From: CAVPCY01 sp963770765
GTDB lineage: Bacteria > Actinomycetota > Coriobacteriia > Anaerosomatales > PHET01
DNA length: 64,000 bases
Direction of reading: 5' to 3'
NCBI GenBank assembly: GCA_963770765.1
Contig: CAVYQS010000007.1
Span: forward strand, 124,001-188,000
Shown: positions 35,603 to 44,087 of the stretch, piece after piece
Numbering within the stretch: the first letter of the stretch is position 1
How the letters are laid out: each line of letters opens with the position of its first letter
Notes under the pieces: model-generated
What the model saw: the letters and a program-made list of their open reading frames with translations, nothing else
Told to the model about the DNA's origin: nothing
Database searches by the model: none
Translations under genes and position numbers: made by a program

Positions 35603-37366
35603 TTACTTCGCGGTCACGTACAACCAGCTGGAGTACGTGGGGTAGTGGCCCGCGTCATCGTGGTAGGCGCGCACCCGCCACTTGCCGGTCTTGGGGAGCT
35701 TGTAGCTCGCCTTGACCCGCGAGTAGGTCGAGGAGTTGTACGCCTTGGCGTAGACGTTCTTGTAGAAGCGGTACTTGCCGTTGACCTTGCGCTCGAAGCG
35801 CAGCTTGACGGGCTTGGTCCCCGCGGTGTGGCGCGGCTTGAGCTTCGCGCGCCACGTGTAGGTCTTCTTGGCCTTGATCTTCTTGGTCGAGGTGTAGGGC
35901 TTGCCCAGGTAGGCCTTGGGATCGACGGAGCGCACGGCGCTCGTGGTGCCCTTGTAGCCTGCCGCACCGGGGAACACCAGTCGGAAGTAGGCCTTCTTGT
36001 AGTTGTAGCCGCTCGAGCCCGCCGGGAGGCCGAAGGCGACGTAGCCCGAACCGTTCGTATCCGCCGTGGCGATGGTGGACCAACCGGTCTTGCCGTTGCT
36101 CGAACGCTGGAGCTGGACCAGCTGAACGCCGAGCGAGGGACCTGACGCCTTGAGGGTCGAGTAGATGGCGGTCTTGGCACCATAGGCTAGGCCCGACTTA
36201 CTGCCCGATGTGCTCGTGAAGGTGGTGGCCACCCCGGACTGCGTTGCCGGCGGAGGCGGGGGTGCCGCCGCCGAGACTGGTGCCCACGTTCCTCCGGCAT
36301 TCGTGGTCTTGTAGACGGCGTTGCCATCGCCCACTGCGATCCAAGTCGTGGGTGTCACGACACTGACGGAGCGGAGACGCTGCTTTCCAGACACCTGCTT
36401 GGTGGTCCAGCTCGTGGTGCCGTTCTTGGTCGTCGCGACCGCGACCCAGCCCTGCTCGCCCACGGCCACAACGGTGTCGGCGTTGACCGCATCGATGCCG
36501 TTCATGCTGCGACTGCCGGGTATCACCATGGGCGTCCAGCTCGTGCCGCCGTTGACGGTTTTGAGAACGACCCCCGAGGTGCCGGCGATGTAGGCGACCT
36601 GATCGCTCACAGCGACCACGGCGGTCATCGAAAGCCCATTCAGAACCACCGACGACGTCTGCTGCGTCCAGCTCTGCCCACCGTTGCTCGTCTTGAAGAT
36701 CAGGATCTGCTTGTAGGTGGCGGAGTCACCGCCGGTTCCCGGATTGCGCTCGTTGCCGATCGCCCAGCCGTACGTTCCCGCGCCGAAGGTGTCGACGTCG
36801 CGCATGTCGGCGTTGGTCGCGAGAGCCTCGGCCTCTCCAGCGGGCGGGTAGACCGGCCCCCACCAGCGCTTGGTCCAGTTCGCACCGTTGTCATCGCTGG
36901 TGGCGATCAGGCCGTACTTGCCGTAGGCGCTGCCCTCGGCGCCGTCGTACTTACCCACGGTCACGATCCGCCCGCCGCTGAAGCGCTCGGCGGCGGCGAG
37001 ATTCATGCTGGAACCGGGAACACCGGGCGTTGGCGTCAAGGTCCAGGCGGATCCCCAGTTGGTTGTCTGCCACAGCCTCTTGCTGAAGTTGGGAACGGCG
37101 AGCGCGTTCTGGCCGTTGCCCGCCGCAACGGAGACGATGTCGTTGTAGCCCGGCAGCCACTGGGCCGCCCAGTTGGCGCCACCGTTCCGCGTCACCGAGA
37201 TGAAGCCCTTGCTTCCAAGGGGGCTTGAGCTGACGCCGCTCATGTAGCCCGTGTTCGAGTCCGCGAAGGAGATCGAACGAATGATCTCCGCCGCACCAGC
37301 GGGAGCCGCCGAGAACACGAGTGAGGCGCTGAGCGCCAGTGCGAGGAATCCTTTGATCGGTCGCAT
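35603..37366 (-). CDS. Secreted beta-propeller protein, Ycf48/BNR-like
   Basis: 587 residues with signal peptide (cleavage near A-G-A-A). Residues about 28-370 contain repeated blades with T-x-N-G-G-x-x-W and S-D-D-N-G-A-N-W, as in Ycf48/photovoltaic-type and sialidase-like propellers. A proline run (P-P-P-P-P) leads to two Ig-like beta domains rich in Lys/Tyr, as in actinobacterial surface proteins. No catalytic residues of sialidases were identified. It is likely a surface adhesion or assembly protein. It stands alone, facing away from the fetAB genes in function. Confidence 0.72.
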   Translation of the reverse strand: MRPIKGFLALALSASLVFSAAPAGAAEIIRSISFADSNTGYMSGVSSSPLGSKGFISVTRNGGANWAAQWLPGYNDIVSVAAGNGQNALAVPNFSKRLWQTTNWGSAWTLTPTPGVPGSSMNLAAAERFSGGRIVTVGKYDGAEGSAYGKYGLIATSDDNGANWTKRWWGPVYPPAGEAEALATNADMRDVDTFGAGTYGWAIGNERNPGTGGDSATYKQILIFKTSNGGQSWTQQTSSVVLNGLSMTAVVAVSDQVAYIAGTSGVVLKTVNGGTSWTPMVIPGSRSMNGIDAVNADTVVAVGEQGWVAVATTKNGTTSWTTKQVSGKQRLRSVSVVTPTTWIAVGDGNAVYKTTNAGGTWAPVSAAAPPPPPATQSGVATTFTSTSGSKSGLAYGAKTAIYSTLKASGPSLGVQLVQLQRSSNGKTGWSTIATADTNGSGYVAFGLPAGSSGYNYKKAYFRLVFPGAAGYKGTTSAVRSVDPKAYLGKPYTSTKKIKAKKTYTWRAKLKPRHTAGTKPVKLRFERKVNGKYRFYKNVYAKAYNSSTYSRVKASYKLPKTGKWRVRAYHDDAGHYPTYSSWLYVTAK

Positions 37367-37523
37367 GCAGTACCACCCTACCCATAGAGATCCTCGGCCC
37401 CCTGGGGCCGCTCGCAGCGTTTGCCGGCGCCACGTCGCGTATCCGAGCGTACTACCCGTGTATGAAGAACATGTGGACGTACTCTCAGAAGGCTCTCATG
37501 CAACCTCTGTGCCGTAGGAGCCG

Positions 37524-38039
37524 CTACTCACGCCAGCGGTCGTGGTGCACGTAGGTGGGCTCGTAGCGCTCGGCAGGCGGCTTGGCTTCAGCGGGATGGC
37601 CCACCGCGAGGATCGCGAGGGGCACGATGCCGTGCGGCACCTCGCAGATGCGCGCGACGTGGCTGGACCGCTCCGCGATCGGATGCACGCCGATCCACAC
37701 GGCACCCAGCCCGACCGCGTTGACGGCCAGGAGCGTGTTCTGGATCGCCGCCGAGCAGTCCTGCACCCAGTAGCCCGGGTGCTTCTCGGCCCGCGCATCG
37801 CCGCACACGACGATCGCAAGCGGGGCCCGGCCGACCGGAGCCGCGTACGGCGTGGCCTCTGCCAGCGCGTGGAGCTGCCCGCGGTCGGTCACGACCACGA
37901 AGCGCCACGGCTGCTGGTTGCCTGCGCTGGGTGCAGCCATCGCCGCATGCAGAAGGGTGTCGATGTCGCCGTCGCTCACGGGATCGTGCGTGAACTGACG
38001 GATCGAGCGTCGGGTCATGATCGCGTCGAGGGCGTCCAT
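37524..38039 (-). CDS. Nitroreductase family FMN protein
   Basis: 171 residues with the family opening R-R-S-I-R-Q-F, then A-A-M-A-A-P-S-A-G-N-Q-Q-P-W-R-F and a late G-x-G-A-V-W-I-G. It should bind FMN and reduce a quinone, nitro compound or other substrate by NAD(P)H. The start has GAGGAAAcc in front and overlaps the DUF1722 gene by 25 bases. Confidence 0.87.
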   Translation of the reverse strand: MDALDAIMTRRSIRQFTHDPVSDGDIDTLLHAAMAAPSAGNQQPWRFVVVTDRGQLHALAEATPYAAPVGRAPLAIVVCGDARAEKHPGYWVQDCSAAIQNTLLAVNAVGLGAVWIGVHPIAERSSHVARICEVPHGIVPLAILAVGHPAEAKPPAERYEPTYVHHDRWRE

Positions 38040-39031
38040 GGTTTCCTCCTCAGGAATCGGGGGATTGAGCGATGCCGTCGCGGGCTACCACGCGTCTTGC
38101 GGTCGCGCCGGATGACCGGCGAGGTGCCTATGAGCAGGTCGTTGTCGAAGGAGATGCGCTCGAGTCGCGTGAGGTCCGAGACCATCCGGTCCACCGTGGC
38201 CGACCCCTCCTCCGTGCCCACCGAGAGCATCGACGTGTCGACGGCATCAAGCTGGCCGGCTTTTCGGGCGTGAGCGTGCGCCTTCATGAGCGCGCCCTTG
38301 ATCCGAGCGCGGGTCGACGGTGCCCGCAGAGCGTCGAGCATCCGTGTGCGCAGCTCGTCGAGTTGCTCGGCGGGCGGGTTCTTGGGCAGCGCGGCAAGCG
38401 AGCGGCCGATCTCATCGGCGATGGGGCGGTTGGTCTCCTGGACCACGAACTTGACCACGTGCCAGACGTCGTACAGGTCGCGGCTGGTGGCGATCGTACG
38501 CCGCTTGAGCCACAGCCACGCGTGCAGACGCCGGCGCCAGTCCCACCACAGCAGGGCGTTGGCGAGGCCCTCATCGGGAATCAGGAACCAGCCGCGGTCG
38601 AGCAGCATCGCTCCGAAGACGCCCGCGCCCGCCGACGACTCGGTGCGCTTCTTGCCCACCCGCGCCTTGTACAGCCCGCACGTGGGCGACGACTCCTTGG
38701 CCACGAACGCCTCGACGCCCGCTCGCTCGAGTGACTCGATCGCGGCCCGGCAGCCGGCGACGACATCGGCGGTACGGTCGTGGCCGCGACGGTCGAGCAC
38801 TCTGGCCTCACCCGCGAGCACATCGGCGCCGGTGCCGGTGAGGTGGATCGGCATGCGCGGCACGCCCAGACCCGCAAGGCACTCGGGACACACCGGGGTC
38901 CACACGAAGTCCTGCTGCTCGCGCCCGATGAGCGAGAGCGCGTCGAAGGACTTGCCGTTGTAGCGCACCGGACACCGGTAGACACACGCGCTGATGCCGA
39001 TGGCGACCTTCTCGGTGATGATCTCTGGCAC
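38015..39031 (-). CDS. DUF523-DUF1722 protein
   Basis: 338 residues. The DUF523 part (about 8-155) has conserved cysteines in G-I-S-A-C-V, V-C-P-E-C and the motif K-E-S-S-P-T-C-G-L-Y-K-A-R-V. The DUF1722 part (about 190-305) is helical. Members are found widely; function is unsettled, with suggestions of thiol or DNA-repair links, and here a photolyase is divergently transcribed next door. The last 15 residues are basic and odd and overlap the nitroreductase start. Confidence 0.8.
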   Translation of the reverse strand: MPEIITEKVAIGISACVYRCPVRYNGKSFDALSLIGREQQDFVWTPVCPECLAGLGVPRMPIHLTGTGADVLAGEARVLDRRGHDRTADVVAGCRAAIESLERAGVEAFVAKESSPTCGLYKARVGKKRTESSAGAGVFGAMLLDRGWFLIPDEGLANALLWWDWRRRLHAWLWLKRRTIATSRDLYDVWHVVKFVVQETNRPIADEIGRSLAALPKNPPAEQLDELRTRMLDALRAPSTRARIKGALMKAHAHARKAGQLDAVDTSMLSVGTEEGSATVDRMVSDLTRLERISFDNDLLIGTSPVIRRDRKTRGSPRRHRSIPRFLRRKPWTPSTRS

Positions 39032-39153
39032 GGGCGCCTCTCCTCGCGTATGTGATGACCGACAGGTTCATACCCGTGAATGCCGTAGCGCACGGAGCCG
39101 CACATCGGGAACAATCGTATGCACGATCACCACGACCACCGAGGAAGGCACTC

Positions 39154-40572
39154 GTGACCGCGACGATCCACTGGTTCCGCAAAGACCTCAGGCTCGCCGA
39201 TAACCCCGCCTTCGCAGCTGCTGCCGCCGGAGAGGGACCGGTGGTGCCGGCATACATCCACGACGACCGAGCCGATGCCCACCGCCCGGGCATCGCTGCC
39301 CGGGCCTGGCTGCCGCGCTCGCTCGAAGCACTCGACGCCGAGCTGCGCACGCGGGGCAGCGCTCTCGTGATCCGCACCGGAGCGCCCGGGGAAGCCCTCG
39401 CGACGCTCGCCGCCGAGTGCTCGGCGGGCCGGGTCACGTGCCAGCGCGACCGGTCACCCGTGGGGCTCGCCGAGGAGGCCGAGGCCCGAGCGGCCCTCAA
39501 CGCAGCCGGGCTCGAACTCGTGGTGGAGCGGGGGCAGGTGCTGGTGGAACCAGACGCCCTCGCAACCAAGCAGGGCGGTCCCTACCGGGTGTTCACTCCC
39601 TACTGGCGCGCGTGGAGAAGCGCGTGGGACGCAGAGGTCGCCCCCGTGCCGCAGCCACTTCGTGCGCTGCCGCTCATGCCCGCCACCGCCGGTCCGCTCT
39701 CTCCGCCGCGCGGTGGCCCTGACGTCGTGCGCTGGTGGGCCGCCGGCGAGGTCCCGGGGCGCGAGCGCCTCGCGGAGTTCGTGCGCGGCGCCTTGCACCG
39801 GTACCCGACCGACCACGACCGACCGGACCTGCGCGGAACGAGCGAGATGTCGCTCAGGCTCGCGTGGGGAGAGGTGTCGCCGGGGCAGGTCGCTCATGCC
39901 GCACTCGCGGTGGGAGGAGAGAACGCCGAGCCGTTCTTGCGCCAACTGGCGTGGCGGGAGTTCAGCCACCACGTGCTGCACCACTTCCCGGAGGCCGTCG
40001 ACAGTGCGTTGCGCGAGGAGTTCTCGGCGTTCCCCTGGCGGCAGGATGCTGGCGGGTTCGACGCGTGGGCACACGGGCAGACCGGCTATCCGCTCGTCGA
40101 CGCCGGGATGCGCCAGCTGCTCGAGACCGGCTGGATGCACAACCGCGTACGCATGGTGTGCGCGTCGTTTCTCACCAAGGACCTGCTCATCCCGTGGCAG
40201 GACGGCGAGCGCTTCTTCGCGGAACGGCTTGCCGACTACGACGCGGCGGTCAACGTCTTCAACTGGCAGTGGACGGCCGGGTGCGGACTCGACGCAGCTC
40301 CGTACTTCCGCATCTTCAATCCGGTCGCGCAGGGCGAGAAGTTCGATGCCGGCGGATCCTACGTACGAACCTGGGTGCCCGAGCTGAGCGGCTTGGCGAG
40401 TAGGTGGATCCATCGCCCGTGGGACGCGCCCGATGACGCGCTCACGAAGGCCGGCGTGCGGCTCGGCTCGACATACCCTAACCCGATCGTGGACCACGCG
40501 CAGGCACGGCTGAGGGCCCTCGCCGCGTTCGAGACGGTGAAGGACGCACGGCGAGCACGCCGCAGCACCTAG
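39154..40572 (+). CDS. phr: Deoxyribodipyrimidine photolyase
   Basis: 472 residues. The GTG start at 39154 follows GAGGAAGG and gives I-H-W-F-R-K-D-L-R-L, the family N-terminus. The FAD-binding C-terminal half shows T-G-Y-P-L-V-D-A-G-M-R-Q-L, W-M-H-N-R-V-R-M and N-W-Q-W-T-A-G-C-G-x-D, all typical of class I CPD photolyases. It repairs UV-induced pyrimidine dimers using light, which suggests that the organism or its ancestors meet daylight. Confidence 0.93.
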   Translation: MTATIHWFRKDLRLADNPAFAAAAAGEGPVVPAYIHDDRADAHRPGIAARAWLPRSLEALDAELRTRGSALVIRTGAPGEALATLAAECSAGRVTCQRDRSPVGLAEEAEARAALNAAGLELVVERGQVLVEPDALATKQGGPYRVFTPYWRAWRSAWDAEVAPVPQPLRALPLMPATAGPLSPPRGGPDVVRWWAAGEVPGRERLAEFVRGALHRYPTDHDRPDLRGTSEMSLRLAWGEVSPGQVAHAALAVGGENAEPFLRQLAWREFSHHVLHHFPEAVDSALREEFSAFPWRQDAGGFDAWAHGQTGYPLVDAGMRQLLETGWMHNRVRMVCASFLTKDLLIPWQDGERFFAERLADYDAAVNVFNWQWTAGCGLDAAPYFRIFNPVAQGEKFDAGGSYVRTWVPELSGLASRWIHRPWDAPDDALTKAGVRLGSTYPNPIVDHAQARLRALAAFETVKDARRARRST

Positions 40573-40587
40573 AGAGGTCCGGGACGG

Positions 40588-41043
40588 CTACTCGGTGGCG
40601 ACGAGGACGTAGTCGAGCTGGATCAGCGCACCATCGACCTCGGTGATGGTGACGAAGCCCTCTTGGCCGTCGGTGGCCAGCGTGAGCACCGCGACACGGC
40701 CGCCTTCGGTGCTCTCCTCGCTGGTGACATCCCAGCCGGCGGCTTCAAAGCCCGCTGCCACGCCCGCGAGGACGTCTTCGTAAGGATCGCCGGTGGTCAT
40801 CGTCAGGCTGTAGGAATCGTCGGTGGAGACGGACTCGACCACCTGAGCACCCGGCCACAGCGGGAGGCCCTGGGGCGTATCGGCAGAGAGCTCGCCGACC
40901 ACCGACGCCCCGTCCGCCGCTACCGTCGCCTCCTCGGTCACGACCTTGGGCGGTGGCGTGAGTGCCTCGTCCAGCCGCGCACACCCGGTGACGGCCAGGA
41001 GCGCGAAGGCGAGAGCGATGACAGCGACAGCGCGTAGACGCAT
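40588..41043 (-). CDS. Lipoprotein of unknown function
   Basis: 151 residues. The signal ends in L-A-V-T-G-C, a lipobox. The mature part is acidic and contains W-P-G-A-Q-V and G-F-E-A-A-G-W-D-V, a pattern seen in small secreted proteins that evaluate as one alpha/beta domain. No catalytic residues are evident. Monocistronic, convergent with the photolyase gene. Confidence 0.72.
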   Translation of the reverse strand: MRLRAVAVIALAFALLAVTGCARLDEALTPPPKVVTEEATVAADGASVVGELSADTPQGLPLWPGAQVVESVSTDDSYSLTMTTGDPYEDVLAGVAAGFEAAGWDVTSEESTEGGRVAVLTLATDGQEGFVTITEVDGALIQLDYVLVATE

Positions 41044-41352
41044 AGGGGTCTCCTCGTTCAGTACTGACGGAGCAGAATCGGCTCACCCGGCCCACCCTTG
41101 CCGCAGGCGTTCGACACCGGGGCACGCGACATTCTACTTCGCGAAGGGCCCTTCGCGCGACCACCTATCTGGCTCCCGGCGGCCCTTCAGCGAACTCGCC
41201 GCGCACGAAAGTGGCGCGGGGCTTGCGTACGGACGAACTGGCTCCAAAGAACGCCCACGTGGAAGACGCTGACAACGATGTGGATCGCTTCAGCACTTCC
41301 GAACGCACCTAAGCACTGCCGACCTGTCCCCGGCCGAGGAGGCTGAGACTGC
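41044..41352. other. Divergent intergenic region with an 18-bp palindrome
   Basis: This 309-base stretch separates the lipoprotein gene (minus) from the lysozyme-like gene (plus). The only clear structure is the self-complementary CGCGAAGGGCCCTTCGCG at 41140-41157. It is too short of loop to act as a hairpin terminator, so an operator is more likely. No gene was found. Confidence 0.4.
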
Positions 41353-41778
41353 TTGAGGATCCTACGAATCACCGCCATGGCACTGCTGCTGTTCTCGATC
41401 GCCACAACCGCACACGCGCAGGCGTGGAGCAAGAACCGCCTCCGTGCGGAGATCACCGATGCAGCACGCTACTACCACCTCTCCCCCGCTGATGCGGCCT
41501 GGTTGCGCAAGGCAGGCGTCGACATCGTGTTCGAAGGGGCCCGCGAGTCCTCCGGCGCACGGCACGCCCACTCAGGACAGCACCGTGGGATGTGGCAGTT
41601 CAATCGCTCATGGCGCCTCGGCAAGGGCCTTCACCGGCGCAAACAGCGCGACGGACACACGCACGCTCACGGTTGGGAGTGCTGCAGGGAATGCAGCACG
41701 TACCGGTTCGTGAAGACCTACAAGGACGGTGGCAAGGCGGCTGTCCGCAGGCACTGGCGGGCCACTCTCGGACGATGA
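41353..41778 (+). CDS. Secreted lysozyme-like (transglycosylase-fold) protein
   Basis: 141 residues from TTG 41353, or 133 from ATG 41377. A signal peptide (M-A-L-L-L-F-S-I-A-T-T-A-H-A) is followed by a small domain with E-S-S-G-x-x-H and R-G-M-W-Q-F-N-R-S-W, the pattern of Rpf/transglycosylase-like folds in which the first Glu is catalytic. Three cysteines (W-E-C-C-R-E-C) are unusual. Probably acts on peptidoglycan. Confidence 0.65.
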   Translation: MRILRITAMALLLFSIATTAHAQAWSKNRLRAEITDAARYYHLSPADAAWLRKAGVDIVFEGARESSGARHAHSGQHRGMWQFNRSWRLGKGLHRRKQRDGHTHAHGWECCRECSTYRFVKTYKDGGKAAVRRHWRATLGR

Positions 41779-41830
41779 TCGGGTTCGTCTGAGAGCATCG
41801 AACGACACTCAGAGCGCGCCCTAGCCACGA

Positions 41831-41855
41831 GAAGCCGCCCGAAAGGGGCGGCTTC
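41831..41855. terminator. Bidirectional terminator between lysozyme-like gene and tRNA-Sec
   Basis: GAAGCCGCCC-GAAA-GGGGCGGCTTC forms a strong 10-bp stem with a GAAA tetraloop followed by TTC. It lies between two converging transcripts and can serve both. Confidence 0.8.
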
Positions 41856-41866
41856 TTCAAGTCGCG

Positions 41867-41963
41867 TGGCGGAAGCGTGTGCGAATCGAACACACCCAGG
41901 AGGCTCTTCACCCCCCACGACGGTTTTGAAGACCGCGGAGCCCACCAGGACCCATCCGCCTCC
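41867..41963 (-). tRNA. selC: tRNA-Sec (UCA)
   Basis: 97 nt with the hallmarks of bacterial selenocysteine tRNA: anticodon loop CTTCAAA with TCA, a 6-bp D stem (GGGTCC/GGGCTC) with a 4-base loop, a long variable arm, T loop TTCGATT and an encoded 3' GCCA. The acceptor pairs GGAGGCG with CGCTTCC; the eighth pair would be G-A, a mismatch. It decodes the UGA codons of fdhA and selD and lies 5 kb from selAB. Confidence 0.93.
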
Positions 41964-42132
41964 GTGGGGGCATTGTGCGGAGGACCCGCGGCGGTGTCAA
42001 TCCGCAGGTAGGCGCGGTGCCTCCCTTTGCGAAGCATCGCTCTGGTGAGAGTTGCCTAACCTCGCTCTCACGATTCACTCACTCCGCGCGCCGATACTCG
42101 TGAACGCATCAGTGTCGGACCGTGGAGGACGA

Positions 42133-44055
42133 ATGACTCGAGTGCGCAGCTGGATAGGGTCGAACAAGCTGATCGCCTCGGCGATCTTGATGGTCGCCTT
42201 GGTAGCCGGTGTCGCCGGCGCCGTGGGCGTGGCCCAGGCTACCGACAGCCCCGAGTTCTGCCGTGCGGCCTGCCACGAGATGCAGCCCTTCCATTCCGCG
42301 TGGTCCCAAGGGCCACACGCCGGGGTCAGCTGCATCGAATGCCACGTGGAGCCCGGCACCGTGGCTCGACTCGAACACAAGGCCGTTGCCCTCAAGGAGC
42401 TGTGGGTCCACGTCTCCGGCGATCCCACGTTCCCGCTCGCCGAGGTGAGCCCGGTTCCCGACGAGCGCTGCGAGAGCTGCCATGCAGACATCCAGGTCAC
42501 CGAGACCGGCTTCGACCACGACGCGCACGCAGATCGCGGGTCGTGCCAGGACTGCCACGCCACGGCAGGTCACGAGGTCAGCACCGCGGCGCTGAGTGAA
42601 GCGGGCGTACTGAGCACCAACGAGCGCGAGAGCTTCTCGGGAGAGGTCGCCTCGGTCGACCAGGGCTCTGCGAACCTCGAGGGCCATGCGGCCGAGCCGT
42701 GCTCGCGCTGTCACGACATGGCGAAGACCGGCTGCGACTCGTGCCACGAACCCAAGCACGACACCGCGAGCCAGACCGTGAAGACCGCATCGTGCCAGAC
42801 CTGCCACACGACCAACTCCCAGTTCGCCTTCACACATCCGGAGAACGCACCGGAGTGCGGATCCTGCCACGCGGTCCCTGCCGAGCACAGCTACACCGGC
42901 GACTGCGGCACCTGCCACACGGACGGCGGCGCCTCATGGAAGTTCGCCCACACCGACGAGGCAGACTGCGCCAACTGCCATACGCGCCCGGCGAAGCACC
43001 GTGACGGAGCGTGCACCACCTGCCACGACAACGGTCCGAAGTGGGCGTTCTCCCATCCGAGCGCATCGGCGGAGTGCATCACGTGCCATGCGCGTCCGGT
43101 CAAGCACCGCTCCGGCTCGTGCACAAGTTGTCACAAGACGGGTGCGACATGGGCCTTCAAGCACCCCTCCAACGCGAACTGCACCTCGTGCCACACGAGG
43201 CCCGCCGGGCACAAGGCCGGATCGTGCACGAGCTGCCACAAGAGCAGTAAGTCGTGGAAGTTCAGCCACCCCAGCAGCAAGGCCTCGTGCACGTCGTGCC
43301 ACACCCGGCCAGCCAAGCACGAGTCGGGATCGTGCTCGAGCTGCCACAAGAGCGGATCGTCGTGGAAGTTCAGCCACCCCAGCAGCAAGGCCTCGTGCAG
43401 TTCGTGCCACGCGCGGCCTGCCGGTCACAAGGCCGGTTCGTGCTCGACCTGCCACAAGAGCAGTAAGTCGTGGAAGTTCAGCCACCCCAGCAGCAAGGCC
43501 TCGTGCACGTCGTGCCACACCCGGCCGGCCAAGCACGAGTCGGGATCGTGCTCGAGCTGCCACAAGAGCGGATCGTCGTGGAAGTTCAGCCACCCCGGTG
43601 GCGGGAACTGCGCTACGTGCCACGCGCGCCCCGCTAAGCACGAGTCGGGATCGTGCACCAGCTGTCACAGTGCCGGCAAGTCGTGGAAGTTCAGCCACCC
43701 CGGCTCATCATCGACATGCACGAACTGCCACAACCGCCCCTCGGGTCACAAGTCGGGCTCGTGCGTGACATGCCACGGAACCGGCAGTTCATGGAAGTTC
43801 CGGCACCCCAGCTCCAACGCGTGCTCCTCGTGCCATAAGGCACCGTCGAGCCACTATGGATCCTCGTGCTCTTCATGCCACTCGCCCGGCAAGTCCTGGT
43901 CGAGCGCGACCTTCTCCCACGCCAGGATCCCCGGCGGCGAGCACAGCTACAAGAGCTTCAAGTGCTCGAACTGTCACCCGAGCGGATATAGTTCTCACAC
44001 ATGCTCGAAATGCCACGACAGCGCAAGCGGCCCACGTGATGATGATGACGACTAG
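42133..44055 (+). CDS. NapC/NrfH-type quinol dehydrogenase fused to a repeat-built multiheme wire (29 heme sites)
   Basis: 640 residues; start chosen behind GGAGG. After one membrane helix (about 15-35) comes a NapC/NrfH-like part: C-R-A-A-C-H-E-M-Q-P-F, G-V-S-C-I-E-C-H-V-E-P-G and a region before W-V-H-V-S-G-D, normally the quinol-oxidising domain. Its first site is CX3CH rather than CxxCH. Then follow 27 more CxxCH sites. Most lie in nine copies of a unit of about 36 residues with two hemes (C-x-x-C-H-x-R-P-A-x-H-x-x-G-S-C-x-x-C-H-K...S-W-K-F-S-H-P), with His ligands in each unit. The C-terminus is R-D-D-D-D-D. Quinol-to-outside electron transfer in one chain is inferred. Confidence 0.88.
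   Translation: MTRVRSWIGSNKLIASAILMVALVAGVAGAVGVAQATDSPEFCRAACHEMQPFHSAWSQGPHAGVSCIECHVEPGTVARLEHKAVALKELWVHVSGDPTFPLAEVSPVPDERCESCHADIQVTETGFDHDAHADRGSCQDCHATAGHEVSTAALSEAGVLSTNERESFSGEVASVDQGSANLEGHAAEPCSRCHDMAKTGCDSCHEPKHDTASQTVKTASCQTCHTTNSQFAFTHPENAPECGSCHAVPAEHSYTGDCGTCHTDGGASWKFAHTDEADCANCHTRPAKHRDGACTTCHDNGPKWAFSHPSASAECITCHARPVKHRSGSCTSCHKTGATWAFKHPSNANCTSCHTRPAGHKAGSCTSCHKSSKSWKFSHPSSKASCTSCHTRPAKHESGSCSSCHKSGSSWKFSHPSSKASCSSCHARPAGHKAGSCSTCHKSSKSWKFSHPSSKASCTSCHTRPAKHESGSCSSCHKSGSSWKFSHPGGGNCATCHARPAKHESGSCTSCHSAGKSWKFSHPGSSSTCTNCHNRPSGHKSGSCVTCHGTGSSWKFRHPSSNACSSCHKAPSSHYGSSCSSCHSPGKSWSSATFSHARIPGGEHSYKSFKCSNCHPSGYSSHTCSKCHDSASGPRDDDDD
42967..43930 (+). repeat. Nine tandem 105/108-bp units encoding two-heme repeats
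   Basis: Units start at 42967, 43075, 43180, 43288, 43396, 43504, 43609, 43717 and 43822. A higher-order 216-bp block is almost identical in two consecutive copies (about 43243-43458 and 43459-43674). Identity at DNA level, including silent sites, points to recent unequal crossing-over or slippage. Such repeats also make assembly collapse or expansion possible, so the true copy number may differ. Confidence 0.9.
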
Positions 44056-44087
44056 AGCCCACGAGTCCACAGGAAGGATCGCCGAGA

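Noticed and set aside
42967..43930. CRISPR array
   Set aside because: The regular repeats are 105-108 bp, coding and without unique spacers; they encode heme motifs.
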